DNA of 64,000 nt from an uncultured Eubacteriales bacterium (GCA_934454405.1 CAKSFN010000009.1:44520-108519); one strand, 5' to 3'. Positions 1 to 8,908 are shown, numbered from the stretch's first letter. Translations and numbers: made by a program. The notes: a model not told the origin generated them from the sequence alone.

Positions 1-848
1 TCGCGGTCATCACCAATATCGGCGTTTCTCACATCGAGCATCTCGGCTCTCAGGAAAACATAATGCTTGCGAAGCTCGAAATTCTTGAGGGGCTTTCGAA
101 AAACGGAACGCTTATTCTCAATTACGATGACGAATATCTCCGCCACGCATATAACGACCTGTTGCTCGGAAAAATTCCGCAGAAGATAATCCGTTACGGT
201 ATAAACAATCCCGATTGCGATGTTGTCGCCTCCGAGATAGTTATGGAGGACAACAGCCTTCGCTTCTGTGTCAAAACGCCCGAAGGCGATATGACCGTCA
301 TAATGCCCTGCGAGGGAGTGCATAATGTTTATAATTCGCTTGCCGCCGTTTCCGTTGGACTCTGTATGGGCGTTTCGCTTGAAGATATCCGCGAGGGACT
401 TGCCTCGTTCAAGGGCATTCCTCTCCGCCAGCAGACATACGTGCGCGACGGGCTGAACATAATCGAAGACTGCTACAACGCCAGCCCTTCTTCCATGAAG
501 GCGGGGCTTGACGTTCTTCGCCGCAAAAACGGCAGAAAAATCGCGGTTCTCGGCGATATGCTCGAGCTCGGTATTTTCTCCGATGAAATGCACGAAAAAG
601 TCGGCGCGATGCTCGGCGGAATAGACGCTCTTATCGCGTTCGGACATTTCAACGACAGTTACATTGCAGGTGCAAAAAACGCGGGCGTTGCGCCCGAAAA
701 CTGCTATTCGTGCGAAAATAACGAAGAAGCGGCTGTCATACTTTCAAAGATTGCAAAAGACGGCGATTATATCCTTATAAAGGCGAGCCGCGGTATGAGC
801 GGTGAAAAAATCGCCGAAAAACTTTTTGAGATAAAGGAACAAAAATGA
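1..848 (+). CDS. murF: UDP-N-acetylmuramoyl-tripeptide--D-alanyl-D-alanine ligase, C-terminal part (5' end outside window)
   Basis: The frame is open from base 3 and reads TNIGVSHIEHLGS at the window edge, the middle-domain motif of Mur ligases, so the N-terminal part and the ATP P-loop lie upstream. About 281 residues are visible, including the central-domain end and the C-terminal Rossmann-like domain (YNASPSSMKAGLD, then VLGDMLELG), which are typical MurF signatures. MurF adds D-Ala-D-Ala to the UDP-MurNAc tripeptide in the cytoplasm, the last soluble step before MraY. Its TGA overlaps the ATG of the next gene (ATGA), which shows translational coupling in a wall-synthesis operon. An internal ATG at 63 is not the true start. 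Confidence 0.95.
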   Translation, partial: AVITNIGVSHIEHLGSQENIMLAKLEILEGLSKNGTLILNYDDEYLRHAYNDLLLGKIPQKIIRYGINNPDCDVVASEIVMEDNSLRFCVKTPEGDMTVIMPCEGVHNVYNSLAAVSVGLCMGVSLEDIREGLASFKGIPLRQQTYVRDGLNIIEDCYNASPSSMKAGLDVLRRKNGRKIAVLGDMLELGIFSDEMHEKVGAMLGGIDALIAFGHFNDSYIAGAKNAGVAPENCYSCENNEEAAVILSKIAKDGDYILIKASRGMSGEKIAEKLFEIKEQK

Positions 849-1843
849 CTTTTTCTCTGTCGGCATCATCTCTTACGGCAATTTCCGTTTCATTCGTTTT
901 CTGCGTTTTGATTTGCTTTCTGCTTCTGCGTCCCGCGGAGCGGGTTATGTCGCGCCGCAAGATTTCCGTTGTCGAATATCCTTCGTGGCGCAAACGCGCA
1001 AACGATATTCCTCCCGTCGGCGGAGTGGCAGTCATCGCTTCGGCGTCGCTCGGCTTCCTGCTCGCTGCGGTTACGGGAGGCGGCATCGTTTCGGAATACG
1101 TCTTTTTGCTCGTCGTCGCGGTCCTGTTTGCCTCGATAGGGTTCACGGACGATATGCTGACGCTCACTCAAAACAGAAGATTTTCGTTGCCGCGCTTCGT
1201 CGGCTCCGCTCTCAGGGCGGTTTTGGCGGTCGGTTTCGCCTTCTACTCATATAACCGCAACGGCGGCTATGTTTCATTTTTCGTTTTTTCCGACGGTGCG
1301 GATTTAGGCGTCTTCTATGTTCCGATCGCCGCTCTCGTCATTCTGTTTTTTACATTTTCCGCGCGGATCACAAACGGCTCGGACGGTTTAAACGCCGTGA
1401 CCTGCATCCCCGTTTTTGCCTATCTTTCGCTTCTTGCGGTCGGACGTCAGGGAAGCGGCGACGCAAACGGAGCCTTTGTTTCCTTTTCGCTCCTCGGCGC
1501 CGTTCTCGGTTTTCTGATTTTCGGAAAAAGCCCCGCCCGTATTTTTGAAGGGCGCTCGGGAACGTCGTTCTGCGGCGCCTGCGCCGTTTTGCTCTGTTTT
1601 TTGATGAAATGCCCGTCGATAATTTTTGTCGTCGGCTTTATATGGCTCGTTCAGGGCTTAAGTTTTTTTCTTTCCCGCGCGGTGTACTTCATCACCCGCG
1701 GCAGACACAGGCTTTTGCCCGTCGCTCCGCTCGATTCTTTCCTGCGCAGCGCGGGAATTTCTGAAAAAACCGTTATTTTCACATATTTTGCGATAGGCGT
1801 CATTTTTGCCGCGGTCGCGTATATTCTGACCGGAGGTCTTTGA
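845..1843 (+). CDS. mraY: MraY-family phospho-MurNAc-pentapeptide transferase homologue with degenerate active site
   Basis: This 332-residue polytopic membrane protein sits in the mraY position between murF and ftsW. It aligns with MraY throughout: IPPVGG near residue 55, the Mg-binding pair D102-D103 in GFTDD, NGSDGLNA near 177 (family NxTDGLDG), IFEGRSG at 233-239 (family VFMGDTG) and APLDSF at 294-299 (family API-HHH). The family's third catalytic Asp (GDTG) is therefore Arg237 and the conserved His triad is Asp-Ser-Phe. MraY normally moves phospho-MurNAc-pentapeptide to undecaprenyl phosphate at the inner face of the membrane. Here activity is doubtful; it could be a scaffold, with a functional paralogue elsewhere. 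Family and locus are clear, function is not. Confidence 0.85.
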   Translation: MTFSLSASSLTAISVSFVFCVLICFLLLRPAERVMSRRKISVVEYPSWRKRANDIPPVGGVAVIASASLGFLLAAVTGGGIVSEYVFLLVVAVLFASIGFTDDMLTLTQNRRFSLPRFVGSALRAVLAVGFAFYSYNRNGGYVSFFVFSDGADLGVFYVPIAALVILFFTFSARITNGSDGLNAVTCIPVFAYLSLLAVGRQGSGDANGAFVSFSLLGAVLGFLIFGKSPARIFEGRSGTSFCGACAVLLCFLMKCPSIIFVVGFIWLVQGLSFFLSRAVYFITRGRHRLLPVAPLDSFLRSAGISEKTVIFTYFAIGVIFAAVAYILTGGL

Positions 1844-3045
1844 TGAAAGACAAAGCGCAGCAGAAAAAAAATCCGTTGCTCCGAAAAAAAGGATTGCCCA
1901 TGTTCGACATTCCTTTCCTTGTCGGAGTTTTCGCGCTGCTTTTTACGGGGCTTGCCATGCTTTTTTCCGCGGGATACGCGGACGCGCTGAACCGTTACGC
2001 AGACAGCTACCATTATATCAAAAGTCAGTTGTTCGCCGTTATGTTAGGCCTTATAACAATGCTTGTCGCTTCTTTTATCTCTTATAAATTCTACCGACGG
2101 TTCGCATGGCTTTTTTACGGCGTCTGCGTTGTGCTTCTCATCGCCGTTTTGATATTCGGAAAAGGAGAGCAGAAGCGCTGGCTCAACATCGGCTTTCAGT
2201 TCCAGCCCTCCGAACTTGCCAAGGTCGCCGTCGTGATGGCGCTTGCCGACTATATCGCGCGCAACCGCGACAATATGAAGCAGTTTGTGAAAGGCATAAT
2301 CGTTCCCTGCATAATCTGGGGCGTTCCGTGTCTTCTCGTCGCTGTTGAAACGCACCTTTCGGGCGCGATACTTATCGCCGCGATAGGTATAATTATGATG
2401 ATTGCCGGAGGCTGCCGCCTTGTCTTTCTTGCCGCCCCTGCCGCAGGCGCGGGCGTTCTGGGAACCGTGCTTGCTTTCAGCATTCCTTATATGAAGGCAA
2501 GAATAGACACATGGCTCAACCCCGAAACGGACTTGCTCGGCGACGGCTGGCAGGTCTATCAGTCGCTGACCACCATCGGCTCGGGCGGTCTGTTCGGCTT
2601 CGGTTACGGAAAATCGAGACAAAAATATCTTTATATGTCGGAGCCGCAGAACGACTTCATCTTTTCTATCGTCTGCGAAGAGCTCGGCTGGATAGGTGCC
2701 GTGTTCGTTATCGCTCTGTTCGCATTTTTCATCTGGCGCGGCATTTACATCGCCATGCATGCACCGAACACTTTTTCATCCCTTATCGTTATGGGAATCA
2801 TCGGCAAAACCGCCGTTCAGGTCATCTTTAACATCGCGGTCGTTACAGGCTCCGTTCCCGTTACGGGAGTTCCTCTTCCGTTTTTCAGCTTCGGAGGCAC
2901 GGCTTTGACCGTTCTGCTGGCGGAGATAGGCCTTGTCTTGTATATTTCACGGTTCGCTACCGTTGAGAAGGGAAGCGAGCCCGCGCAGGAGAACAAAACG
3001 AGCGGCGCGGAAGAAGCGGCGACTGCGGAGGAGGGTAATATATGA
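1843..3045 (+). CDS. ftsW: SEDS peptidoglycan polymerase (FtsW/SpoVE/RodA family)
   Basis: A 400-residue protein with about ten membrane segments. It carries the SEDS motif with the catalytic Asp (EPQNDFIFSIVCEELG, middle of the protein) and the GxGxxxQK-like loop GFGYGKSRQKY. SEDS enzymes polymerise lipid II glycan strands with a cognate class B PBP; position in the dcw-type cluster favours the division enzyme FtsW (or SpoVE) over RodA. The ATG at 1843 follows GGAGG at 1832-1836 and overlaps the previous stop (TGATG); an upstream TTG in frame is less likely. The C-terminal tail is Ala/Glu-rich and cytoplasmic. It overlaps murG by four bases. Confidence 0.93.
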   Translation: MKDKAQQKKNPLLRKKGLPMFDIPFLVGVFALLFTGLAMLFSAGYADALNRYADSYHYIKSQLFAVMLGLITMLVASFISYKFYRRFAWLFYGVCVVLLIAVLIFGKGEQKRWLNIGFQFQPSELAKVAVVMALADYIARNRDNMKQFVKGIIVPCIIWGVPCLLVAVETHLSGAILIAAIGIIMMIAGGCRLVFLAAPAAGAGVLGTVLAFSIPYMKARIDTWLNPETDLLGDGWQVYQSLTTIGSGGLFGFGYGKSRQKYLYMSEPQNDFIFSIVCEELGWIGAVFVIALFAFFIWRGIYIAMHAPNTFSSLIVMGIIGKTAVQVIFNIAVVTGSVPVTGVPLPFFSFGGTALTVLLAEIGLVLYISRFATVEKGSEPAQENKTSGAEEAATAEEGNI

Positions 3046-4154
3046 ATTATCTTATTGCCTGCGGAGGCACTTCCGGACATATAAATCCCGCGATAGCGAT
3101 AGCGGATGAGCTTCGCCGCCGCGACCCGGACGCAAAATTTATTTTTATCGGAATGAAGCGCAATCTCGAGTCTGAGCTTGTTCCGAGAGCCGGATATGAA
3201 ATAAGGTTTATCGAAACCTCCGGTCTCAGCCGCGAGAAAAGCTTTGCCGGCGTGAGACACAACATTCGGATGGTAAAAAAATTTCTCGCTTCAAAAAGAG
3301 CGGTAAAAAAGATAATCGACGGGTTTCATCCGAACGTCGCGATAGGAACGGGCGGATACGTTTCCGCTCCGGCGATACGCGCCGCCTGCGAAAAACATAT
3401 TCCCACGGTCATTCACGAGCAGAACGCCTTTGCAGGCGTGGCAACGAAGATGCTCGCGGGCAGAGTTGACAGAATACTGCTGAGTTTCAAGCTTGCAAAG
3501 CCGATACAGGGCGTTGAAGAAAAAACGCGTCTTGTCGGAAATCCCGTCAGACGGGCGTTTTTGGAGCTTGACAGAAAAACCGCGCGCGCGGAGCTCGGGA
3601 TTTCCGAAAACGAAATGGTAGTCCTTTCATGCGGCGGAAGCCTCGGCGCAACAACGCTGAACGAGGCGTTTGTCGGCTTCGCAAAAAAGGTTGCCGCCGA
3701 CGGCACAATGAGCCTTTATCACGGCGCGTCACGGGATTATCAGGCGGTCTGTGACGCGTTGAAGGACGTTGAAAACAGAGAAAAAATACACGTTTTTGAG
3801 TATATATACAATATGCCGGAGCTTATGGCTGCGGCGGATCTTATCGTTTCCCGTTCCGGCGCAACATCTCTGACCGAAATCTCGGCGCTCGGACGCGCAA
3901 GCATTCTCGTGCCGTCTCCGAACGTGACCGAAAACCACCAGTATTTCAACGCAAAAACTTTCAGCGACGCAGGCGCGGCTGTTCTGCTTGAGGAAAAGGA
4001 TCTTTCGCCCGAAAGCCTTTACGAAGCCGTAAACGGTGTGCTTTTCGATTCGGATAAACTGAATGCCATGGAACGCGCCGCAAAATCGCTGTTCAACGAA
4101 AGTTCCGTTTCCGATATTGCGGACGAGATTTTTGCCGTCGCGAAAAAGAAATAA
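3042..4154 (+). CDS. murG: UDP-N-acetylglucosamine--undecaprenyl-PP-MurNAc-pentapeptide GlcNAc transferase
   Basis: A 370-residue GT-B glycosyltransferase. The N-terminal glycine-rich loop ACGGTSGHINPA (residues 6-17), a second loop GTGGYVSAPA near 105, HEQNAFAG near 125, and the donor-site region SCGGSLGA near 195 and SRSGATSLTE near 270 are canonical MurG signatures. It converts lipid I to lipid II at the inner leaflet of the membrane. The start overlaps the ftsW stop (ATGA) after GGAGGAGGG. It depends on MraY for its lipid I substrate, which makes the degenerate upstream MraY notable. Confidence 0.96.
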   Translation: MNYLIACGGTSGHINPAIAIADELRRRDPDAKFIFIGMKRNLESELVPRAGYEIRFIETSGLSREKSFAGVRHNIRMVKKFLASKRAVKKIIDGFHPNVAIGTGGYVSAPAIRAACEKHIPTVIHEQNAFAGVATKMLAGRVDRILLSFKLAKPIQGVEEKTRLVGNPVRRAFLELDRKTARAELGISENEMVVLSCGGSLGATTLNEAFVGFAKKVAADGTMSLYHGASRDYQAVCDALKDVENREKIHVFEYIYNMPELMAAADLIVSRSGATSLTEISALGRASILVPSPNVTENHQYFNAKTFSDAGAAVLLEEKDLSPESLYEAVNGVLFDSDKLNAMERAAKSLFNESSVSDIADEIFAVAKKK

Positions 4155-4266
4155 CGCGCCTTCTCCGAATTGACGACCGATGGCGGACAACCTGTTTTTT
4201 CCGCACCGTCTCTGCGTTTTCGCATATTATGTTAATGTCGAAAACTATGAGAGGAAAGAAAAAACG

Positions 4267-5529
4267 ATGTCAAGACTTGTAATAAACGGGGGAAAACCTC
4301 TTTGCGGCGTGGTTCGCGTTCAGGGCGCGAAAAACAGCGTTCTTCCGATATTGGCTGCTTCGCTTCTCGCCGAAAACCCCTGTGTGATCTCGAACTGTCC
4401 GCATATCAGCGATGCCGACACCGCCGTTGAAATCCTCAACGCTCTCGGAGTTCGCGCGGAAAGGTATTCGGACAGAATTGAAACGGACGCGTCAAACGCC
4501 TTCAAATGCGTTATCCCCGACAGCCTTATGCGAAAAATGCGGTCCTCGATCGTGTTTCTCGGCGCGATAGTCTCAAAATGCGGCAGAGCGCGCGTCAGTT
4601 TTCCCGGCGGCTGCGATATCGGCTGCCGTCCGATAGATCTTCACATATCTTCGCTTGAAAAAATGAACATATCCGTCGTCGGCAAAAGCGGTTATCTCGA
4701 ATGCAGAACGGACGGAATAAAAGGCGCGGAAATAAATCTTTCTTTTCCGAGTGTCGGCGCAACGGAGAACATTATGCTCGCCGCCTGCCGCGCGGACGGA
4801 AAAACCGTTATCGAAAACGCCGCGAGAGAGCCCGAGATAGTTGACCTTCAAAACTTTATCAACGCCATGGGCGGAAGGGTCAGCGGCGCGGGAACATCGA
4901 GAATAGAAGTGCTCGGCGTCAGACGTCTGCACGGCGCGACATATCGGATCATTCCGGACAGAATCGTGGCTTCAACCTATCTCTGCGCCGTTGCCGCAAG
5001 CCGCGGCTGCGCGTTGTTGAAGGACGTCAGACCGGACGATTTTTCGTCCGTGACGGCGCTTCTGCGCGATGCCGGCTGTAAAATCTCCGTTTACGGGGAC
5101 AGCGTTTCCGTCGATTGCGAAAAGACGGAGAGAATACGGGGCGTTGATTCCGTTCGGACGATGCCGTATCCCGGTTTTCCGACGGACGCGGGTTCTCCTT
5201 TCGTTGCCCTGATGTCACTTGCGAAGGGCTCTACGGTTTTTGTCGAAACCGTTTTCGAAAACAGATTCAAATATGTCGGAGAACTGCTCCGTATGGGCGC
5301 GGATATAAAAACCGAAGGCAGGGTAGCCGTTATCGACGGCGCGGAGAAACTGTTCGGAACAAGCGTCGAGGCTCACGACCTTCGCGGCGGAGCCGCGCTT
5401 TGCGTCGCCGCCGTTGCTGCGGAGGGCACCACCGTGATAAATCACGCGGAATACATACTTCGCGGTTACGAACATATAGAAAAAGATCTTCGCGATCTCG
5501 GCGCGGACATCGAATTTTTTGAGGACTGA
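4267..5529 (+). CDS. murA: UDP-N-acetylglucosamine 1-carboxyvinyltransferase
   Basis: A 420-residue EPSP-synthase-fold enzyme, the usual family length. GAKNSVLPILAASLLA follows the N-terminus, the catalytic Cys is C116 in PGGCDIG, and RPIDLH and the C-terminal DLRGGAA motif are present. It commits UDP-GlcNAc to peptidoglycan synthesis by transfer of enolpyruvate from PEP; the Cys form is fosfomycin sensitive. The ATG at 4267 follows GAGGAAAG with good spacing. The longer in-frame reading from 4180 has no RBS and extends into the non-coding gap after murG. The 112-bp gap upstream leaves room for a separate promoter, but none is clear. Confidence 0.96.
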   Translation: MSRLVINGGKPLCGVVRVQGAKNSVLPILAASLLAENPCVISNCPHISDADTAVEILNALGVRAERYSDRIETDASNAFKCVIPDSLMRKMRSSIVFLGAIVSKCGRARVSFPGGCDIGCRPIDLHISSLEKMNISVVGKSGYLECRTDGIKGAEINLSFPSVGATENIMLAACRADGKTVIENAAREPEIVDLQNFINAMGGRVSGAGTSRIEVLGVRRLHGATYRIIPDRIVASTYLCAVAASRGCALLKDVRPDDFSSVTALLRDAGCKISVYGDSVSVDCEKTERIRGVDSVRTMPYPGFPTDAGSPFVALMSLAKGSTVFVETVFENRFKYVGELLRMGADIKTEGRVAVIDGAEKLFGTSVEAHDLRGGAALCVAAVAAEGTTVINHAEYILRGYEHIEKDLRDLGADIEFFED

Positions 5530-5552
5530 AAATAAAAGAAAGGGGAGTTTCG

Positions 5553-6461
5553 ATGAAAGAGCAAAAACGCTTCGAAGACGAGGCTTCGGAAGAAGAGCTT
5601 TCCTCGGCGCAAATCAGAAGCCGCCGAAAAGCGGCGCGAAAAAAACGCATACTTCGCAACAGGCTGATCTTTGTCGGAATTCTTCTTTTGATTGCCGGAG
5701 TGATTGTTTTTCGCGTTTGCGTCGTCGCAAAAACAATAAACGTGACGAACGAAACCCCTTATTCCGACGAGCAGCTTTTGGCGGCGATGGACGAGGGAAA
5801 GGGAACTTTTCTGTTCTCCTTCAATGCGGAAAGTATCGCCGCGAAGCTTAAAACGGTCTATCCGTATGTCGGCTCCGTTGAAGTTAAAAAGCATTTTCCG
5901 ACAACAGTAGATATCTCCTTCCGCGTTGCCGAAAGGGCGTTTGCGTTTGAAAAGGACGGAAATTTTGTTTATACGGACGCGGGGCTTCGCGTTCTTGAAA
6001 TCACGAAAACGCCCGACAGCTCCGTTTTGACCGTGACAGGCGCGGATATCGGAAAATATGAAAAAGGAAAAACGCTGGACACGGAAGTTTTTATTTACGG
6101 CGATTTTATCTCGGATTTGAAAAACCGGGCAGATAAAAACGGTCTGGGTGTCGTGACAAAGATAGATTTGACCAAGAAATACAGGATAGCGTTTCTGCTG
6201 AACGGCAAAACGACCGTTATTCTCGGCGATTTTTCCGATTTGGACAAGAAGTTCGACACCCTTAAATATATCGTCGGGGAAAACGATCCCTCCGTTATCG
6301 CAACGATAAACGTCAAAAATTACAAACGCGGAAAATACTCCCTCGGCTCGGAAATATTTTCGGCCGAAGCCGTTGTCGAGCCGTCTTCGGCCGCAACCGA
6401 ATCGACGGAACAGCCTTCCGTCCCCGACGGTACATCATACAATTCGGACGTCGAACCGTAA
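5553..6461 (+). CDS. ftsQ: Cell division protein FtsQ/DivIB (POTRA domain)
   Basis: A 302-residue bitopic protein: a charged Arg/Lys-rich cytoplasmic head (about residues 1-45), one membrane segment (about 45-68), then a POTRA domain beginning KTINVTNETPYSDEQLLAA and a beta domain (KTVYPYVGSVEVKKHFPTTVDI). The C-terminus is Ser/Thr/Pro/Glu-rich. FtsQ/DivIB works with DivIC/FtsB and FtsL in the divisome, outside the membrane; a divIC gene is present at 34.7 kb. The RBS AAAGGGGAG precedes the ATG. Sequence conservation of this family is low, so the call rests on topology, the POTRA pattern and location between murA and ftsZ. Confidence 0.88.
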   Translation: MKEQKRFEDEASEEELSSAQIRSRRKAARKKRILRNRLIFVGILLLIAGVIVFRVCVVAKTINVTNETPYSDEQLLAAMDEGKGTFLFSFNAESIAAKLKTVYPYVGSVEVKKHFPTTVDISFRVAERAFAFEKDGNFVYTDAGLRVLEITKTPDSSVLTVTGADIGKYEKGKTLDTEVFIYGDFISDLKNRADKNGLGVVTKIDLTKKYRIAFLLNGKTTVILGDFSDLDKKFDTLKYIVGENDPSVIATINVKNYKRGKYSLGSEIFSAEAVVEPSSAATESTEQPSVPDGTSYNSDVEP

Positions 6462-6577
6462 TTTCGGAAATAAAGTAAGTTTTTCCCCGAAAATAGTCAG
6501 TCGCTTCGCTTCTTGTGACAAAAAACGAAATTTTTTTAGATTTTATGTCGCGCAAAGCAGAAAATCGATGAAAAGTG

Positions 6578-6606
6578 TTGACTATCTCGGTCAAATATGC
6601 TATATT
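6578..6606 (+). promoter_or_regulatory. Sigma-A type promoter of ftsZ
   Basis: TTGACT at 6578-6583 and TATATT at 6601-6606 are separated by exactly 17 bases, about 40 bases before the ftsZ start. It lets ftsZ be expressed apart from the upstream wall genes. Confidence 0.65.
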
Positions 6607-6647
6607 ATATTCGTATATAACCGTACATAATGAAAGGATGTAGACAA

Positions 6648-7799
6648 ATGGCATTCAAAAGTTTGGAAGATAAAACGCTGGTCAATATCAAGGTTATCGG
6701 AGTCGGCGGCGGCGGAAACAACGCCGTTGACGGAATGATTCAGTCCGAAGTCAGAGACGTTGAATTCATTGATATCAACACCGATTGCCAACAGCTTGAA
6801 AAGCGTTCTCTCGCTCCCGTCAAGATTCCCATAGGCGAAAAGATTACCCGCGGTTTCGGCGCAGGCGCAGATCCCGAGGTCGGCAGAAAAGCCGCCGAGG
6901 AAAGCCGTGACGCCATCGCGTCCGCCATCAAAGGCGCGGATATGATTTTCCTGACTGCCGGCATGGGCGGCGGAACCGGTACGGGTGCTTCTCCTCTCGT
7001 TGCGCAGATCGCAAAGGAATCCGGTATCCTGACGGTTGCCATAGTAACGAGACCGTTCAATTTTGAAGGAAAAACCAAGATAGAAAAAGCGGAAAAAGGT
7101 ATTGAAGACCTTCTCAAACAGGTTGACACTCTTGTTGTTATCCCGAACGAGAACCTCAAGCTTGTTTCCGAAAGCAGAGTTACGATGCTCAACGCGTTCA
7201 AGATTGCGGACAATGTTCTTAAAGAAGGCGTTGAGTCCATCACCACGCTTATTCAGAGCCAGGGTATAATCAACCTTGACTTCAACGATATCACCGCGAT
7301 CCTTAAAGATGCGGGCAAGGCTCACTGGTGCGTTCAGTCCGCAAAAGGCAAGGATAAGGCTGAAACCGTTGCAAATGCGGTTATTCAGTCCCCGCTGCTT
7401 GAATCTTCCATCAAGGGCGCGAGAGGCGTTATCCTTTACTTTAATGCCGACACCGAAGTTACGATGGAAGACATCGAGCTTGCAGCGCAGATAATCAGAG
7501 AAAACGCCGCTCCCGACGCGAACATTATCTGGGGCGTTAACCTTGACGATACGCTTGAGGACGAGCTTCAGGTGACCGTTATCGCAACTCGTTTTGAGGA
7601 TGAGGACAAGTCTTTCGGAACACAGCCCGTAACGAACGCCGCTTATATCGCGCCTTCCAGAGTGGCTCCCGAAATTCCCGCTCCGGCGGCTCCGGTAAAC
7701 GCCGCACCCGTCGCTCCCGCGGCTCCCGTTGCTCCCGTTTCGACGGACGACGATGACGAGTTTCTTAAACTGCTCAACGATATAACCAAGGGCAACTGA
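6648..7799 (+). CDS. ftsZ: Cell division GTPase FtsZ
   Basis: A 383-residue tubulin-like GTPase. GVGGGGNNAV near residue 18 and the tubulin signature GGGTGTG at 107-113 bind GTP; NFEGKTK and the T7-loop region NLDFNDI (about residue 204) are also present. It polymerises into the Z ring. The start is ATG 6648, eight bases after AAAGGATG; an upstream ATG at 6630 would include that SD and is rejected. After a Pro/Ala linker the C-terminus ends in an Asp run followed by DEFLKLLND, without the usual IPxFLR-type peptide that binds FtsA/SepF/ZipA. No ftsA lies in the window. Confidence 0.96.
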   Translation: MAFKSLEDKTLVNIKVIGVGGGGNNAVDGMIQSEVRDVEFIDINTDCQQLEKRSLAPVKIPIGEKITRGFGAGADPEVGRKAAEESRDAIASAIKGADMIFLTAGMGGGTGTGASPLVAQIAKESGILTVAIVTRPFNFEGKTKIEKAEKGIEDLLKQVDTLVVIPNENLKLVSESRVTMLNAFKIADNVLKEGVESITTLIQSQGIINLDFNDITAILKDAGKAHWCVQSAKGKDKAETVANAVIQSPLLESSIKGARGVILYFNADTEVTMEDIELAAQIIRENAAPDANIIWGVNLDDTLEDELQVTVIATRFEDEDKSFGTQPVTNAAYIAPSRVAPEIPAPAAPVNAAPVAPAAPVAPVSTDDDDEFLKLLNDITKGN

Positions 7800-7854
7800 C
7801 ACAAAGGACTTTGACCGGGTCCGAATAATTCAGCGTTTGAAATTTAATATACGG

Positions 7855-7885
7855 CAGGGCAGACCTATTTGTCTGCCCTGTTCTT
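7855..7885 (+). terminator. Rho-independent terminator after ftsZ
   Basis: A perfect 10-bp inverted repeat (CAGGGCAGAC at 7855-7864, GTCTGCCCTG at 7871-7880) with a 6-base loop, followed by TTCTT. It ends 9 bases before the next gene, so it may also act as a leader hairpin. Confidence 0.6.
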
Positions 7886-7894
7886 AAAGAGGAA

Positions 7895-8542
7895 ATGGAT
7901 AAAGAATATATTTTGTTCGATCTCGACGGAACTCTGACCGACCCGAAAGTCGGTATCACGTCCGCCGTTGCTTACGCGCTTGAACACTGCGGTTACACCG
8001 CCCCCGAAAATCTTGACGAGCTTTGCCCGTTCATCGGACCCCCGCTTCACGAATCTTTTATGAAGTATTACGGGGTTGACGAGGACGAGGCGGAAAAGCT
8101 TGTCGATTCTTACAGGAAGTATTACCGTCCGAAGGGCATTTTTGAATGTACGGTTTACGACGATATTCCCGATCTTCTGACTTCGTTGAAGGAGAACGGA
8201 AAAAAAGTTCTGCTCGCAACTTCAAAACCCGAAGATATGGCAGAGGATATTCTCGACCACTTCGGGCTGATTGACTACTTTGACGGCATTTACGGCGCAA
8301 CGCACGACAGAAGCCGCACGGATAAGGCCTGCGTTATAGCCTATGCCATTGAAGAGTTCGGCTTGACCGATCGCAGCAAGGCCGTAATGGTCGGCGATCG
8401 CGAGTACGACATCGTCGGCGCAAAAGAAAACGGGCTTTCCGCAATAGGCGTCGGATACGGATATCGGCAGAATCCGCACGAATTTGAAAAAGCGGACGCC
8501 GTTGCCGATACGGTCGCCGAGCTGAAAGCGATACTGTTATGA
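7895..8542 (+). CDS. HAD-family hydrolase, phosphoglycolate phosphatase-like
   Basis: A 215-residue HAD phosphatase. Motif I FDLDGTLTD holds the nucleophile Asp9 and acid/base Asp11; motif II LATSKP, a Lys in the region after it, and motif IV VGDREYDIVGAKENG complete the active site. The four-helix cap (subclass I) follows motif I. Likely substrates are small phosphomonoesters such as phosphoglycolate or beta-sugar phosphates, but these cannot be told apart here. SD GAGG is only two bases from the ATG, unusually close; no better start exists because motif I begins at residue 8. It overlaps the next gene by four bases. Confidence 0.85.
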   Translation: MDKEYILFDLDGTLTDPKVGITSAVAYALEHCGYTAPENLDELCPFIGPPLHESFMKYYGVDEDEAEKLVDSYRKYYRPKGIFECTVYDDIPDLLTSLKENGKKVLLATSKPEDMAEDILDHFGLIDYFDGIYGATHDRSRTDKACVIAYAIEEFGLTDRSKAVMVGDREYDIVGAKENGLSAIGVGYGYRQNPHEFEKADAVADTVAELKAILL

Positions 8543-8817
8543 TTGCGTATATAATTGCGGGCGCAGCGCTCATTGCCGCAGGCGTTTTATGGTTGTCGCT
8601 TTATGTTTTCGCCTCTCGTAAAATAACCGTCGAAACAACGAATTTCGACCCCGCAGACGCTGCGGAAGAAGACATCTCGCGACTTGAAGAGGCTCAGAAA
8701 AAATTCCGCGCAGTATATATCAAAACGGCTGTCAATATGCTCGTTCCGTGCTTACTCATCGGTGTGGGAATATTCTGCCTTGCCGTTGCCGTTGTCCGCT
8801 TTGCCGGACTGATTTGA
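8539..8817 (+). CDS. Small two-helix membrane protein, unknown function
   Basis: A 92-residue protein with hydrophobic segments at about residues 2-24 and 65-88 joined by a charged loop (DAAEEDISRLEEAQKKF). Its ATG overlaps the stop of the HAD gene (ATGA), so it is translated with it. I do not recognise a family. Predicted topology places both termini on the same side of the membrane. Confidence 0.6.
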   Translation: MIAYIIAGAALIAAGVLWLSLYVFASRKITVETTNFDPADAAEEDISRLEEAQKKFRAVYIKTAVNMLVPCLLIGVGIFCLAVAVVRFAGLI

Positions 8818-8855
8818 GTCGATACGGTGGTTTATTCTTCAATCAAAACAACAGA

Positions 8856-8892
8856 CAGACCGCAGGTTTTTCCTGCGGTCTGCATATTTTTT
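8856..8892. terminator. Bidirectional terminator between convergent genes
   Basis: An 11-bp perfect inverted repeat (CAGACCGCAGG at 8856-8866, CCTGCGGTCTG at 8872-8882) with a TTTTT loop, followed on the plus strand by CATATTTTTT. It separates the plus-strand membrane gene from the minus-strand propeller gene. Confidence 0.75.
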
Positions 8893-8908
8893 GCCTGTTT
8901 GATTTTCA

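Noticed and set aside
6600..7802. 400-codon open frame antisense to ftsZ
   Set aside because: Asn/Gly/Arg-rich shadow of ftsZ with no motif.
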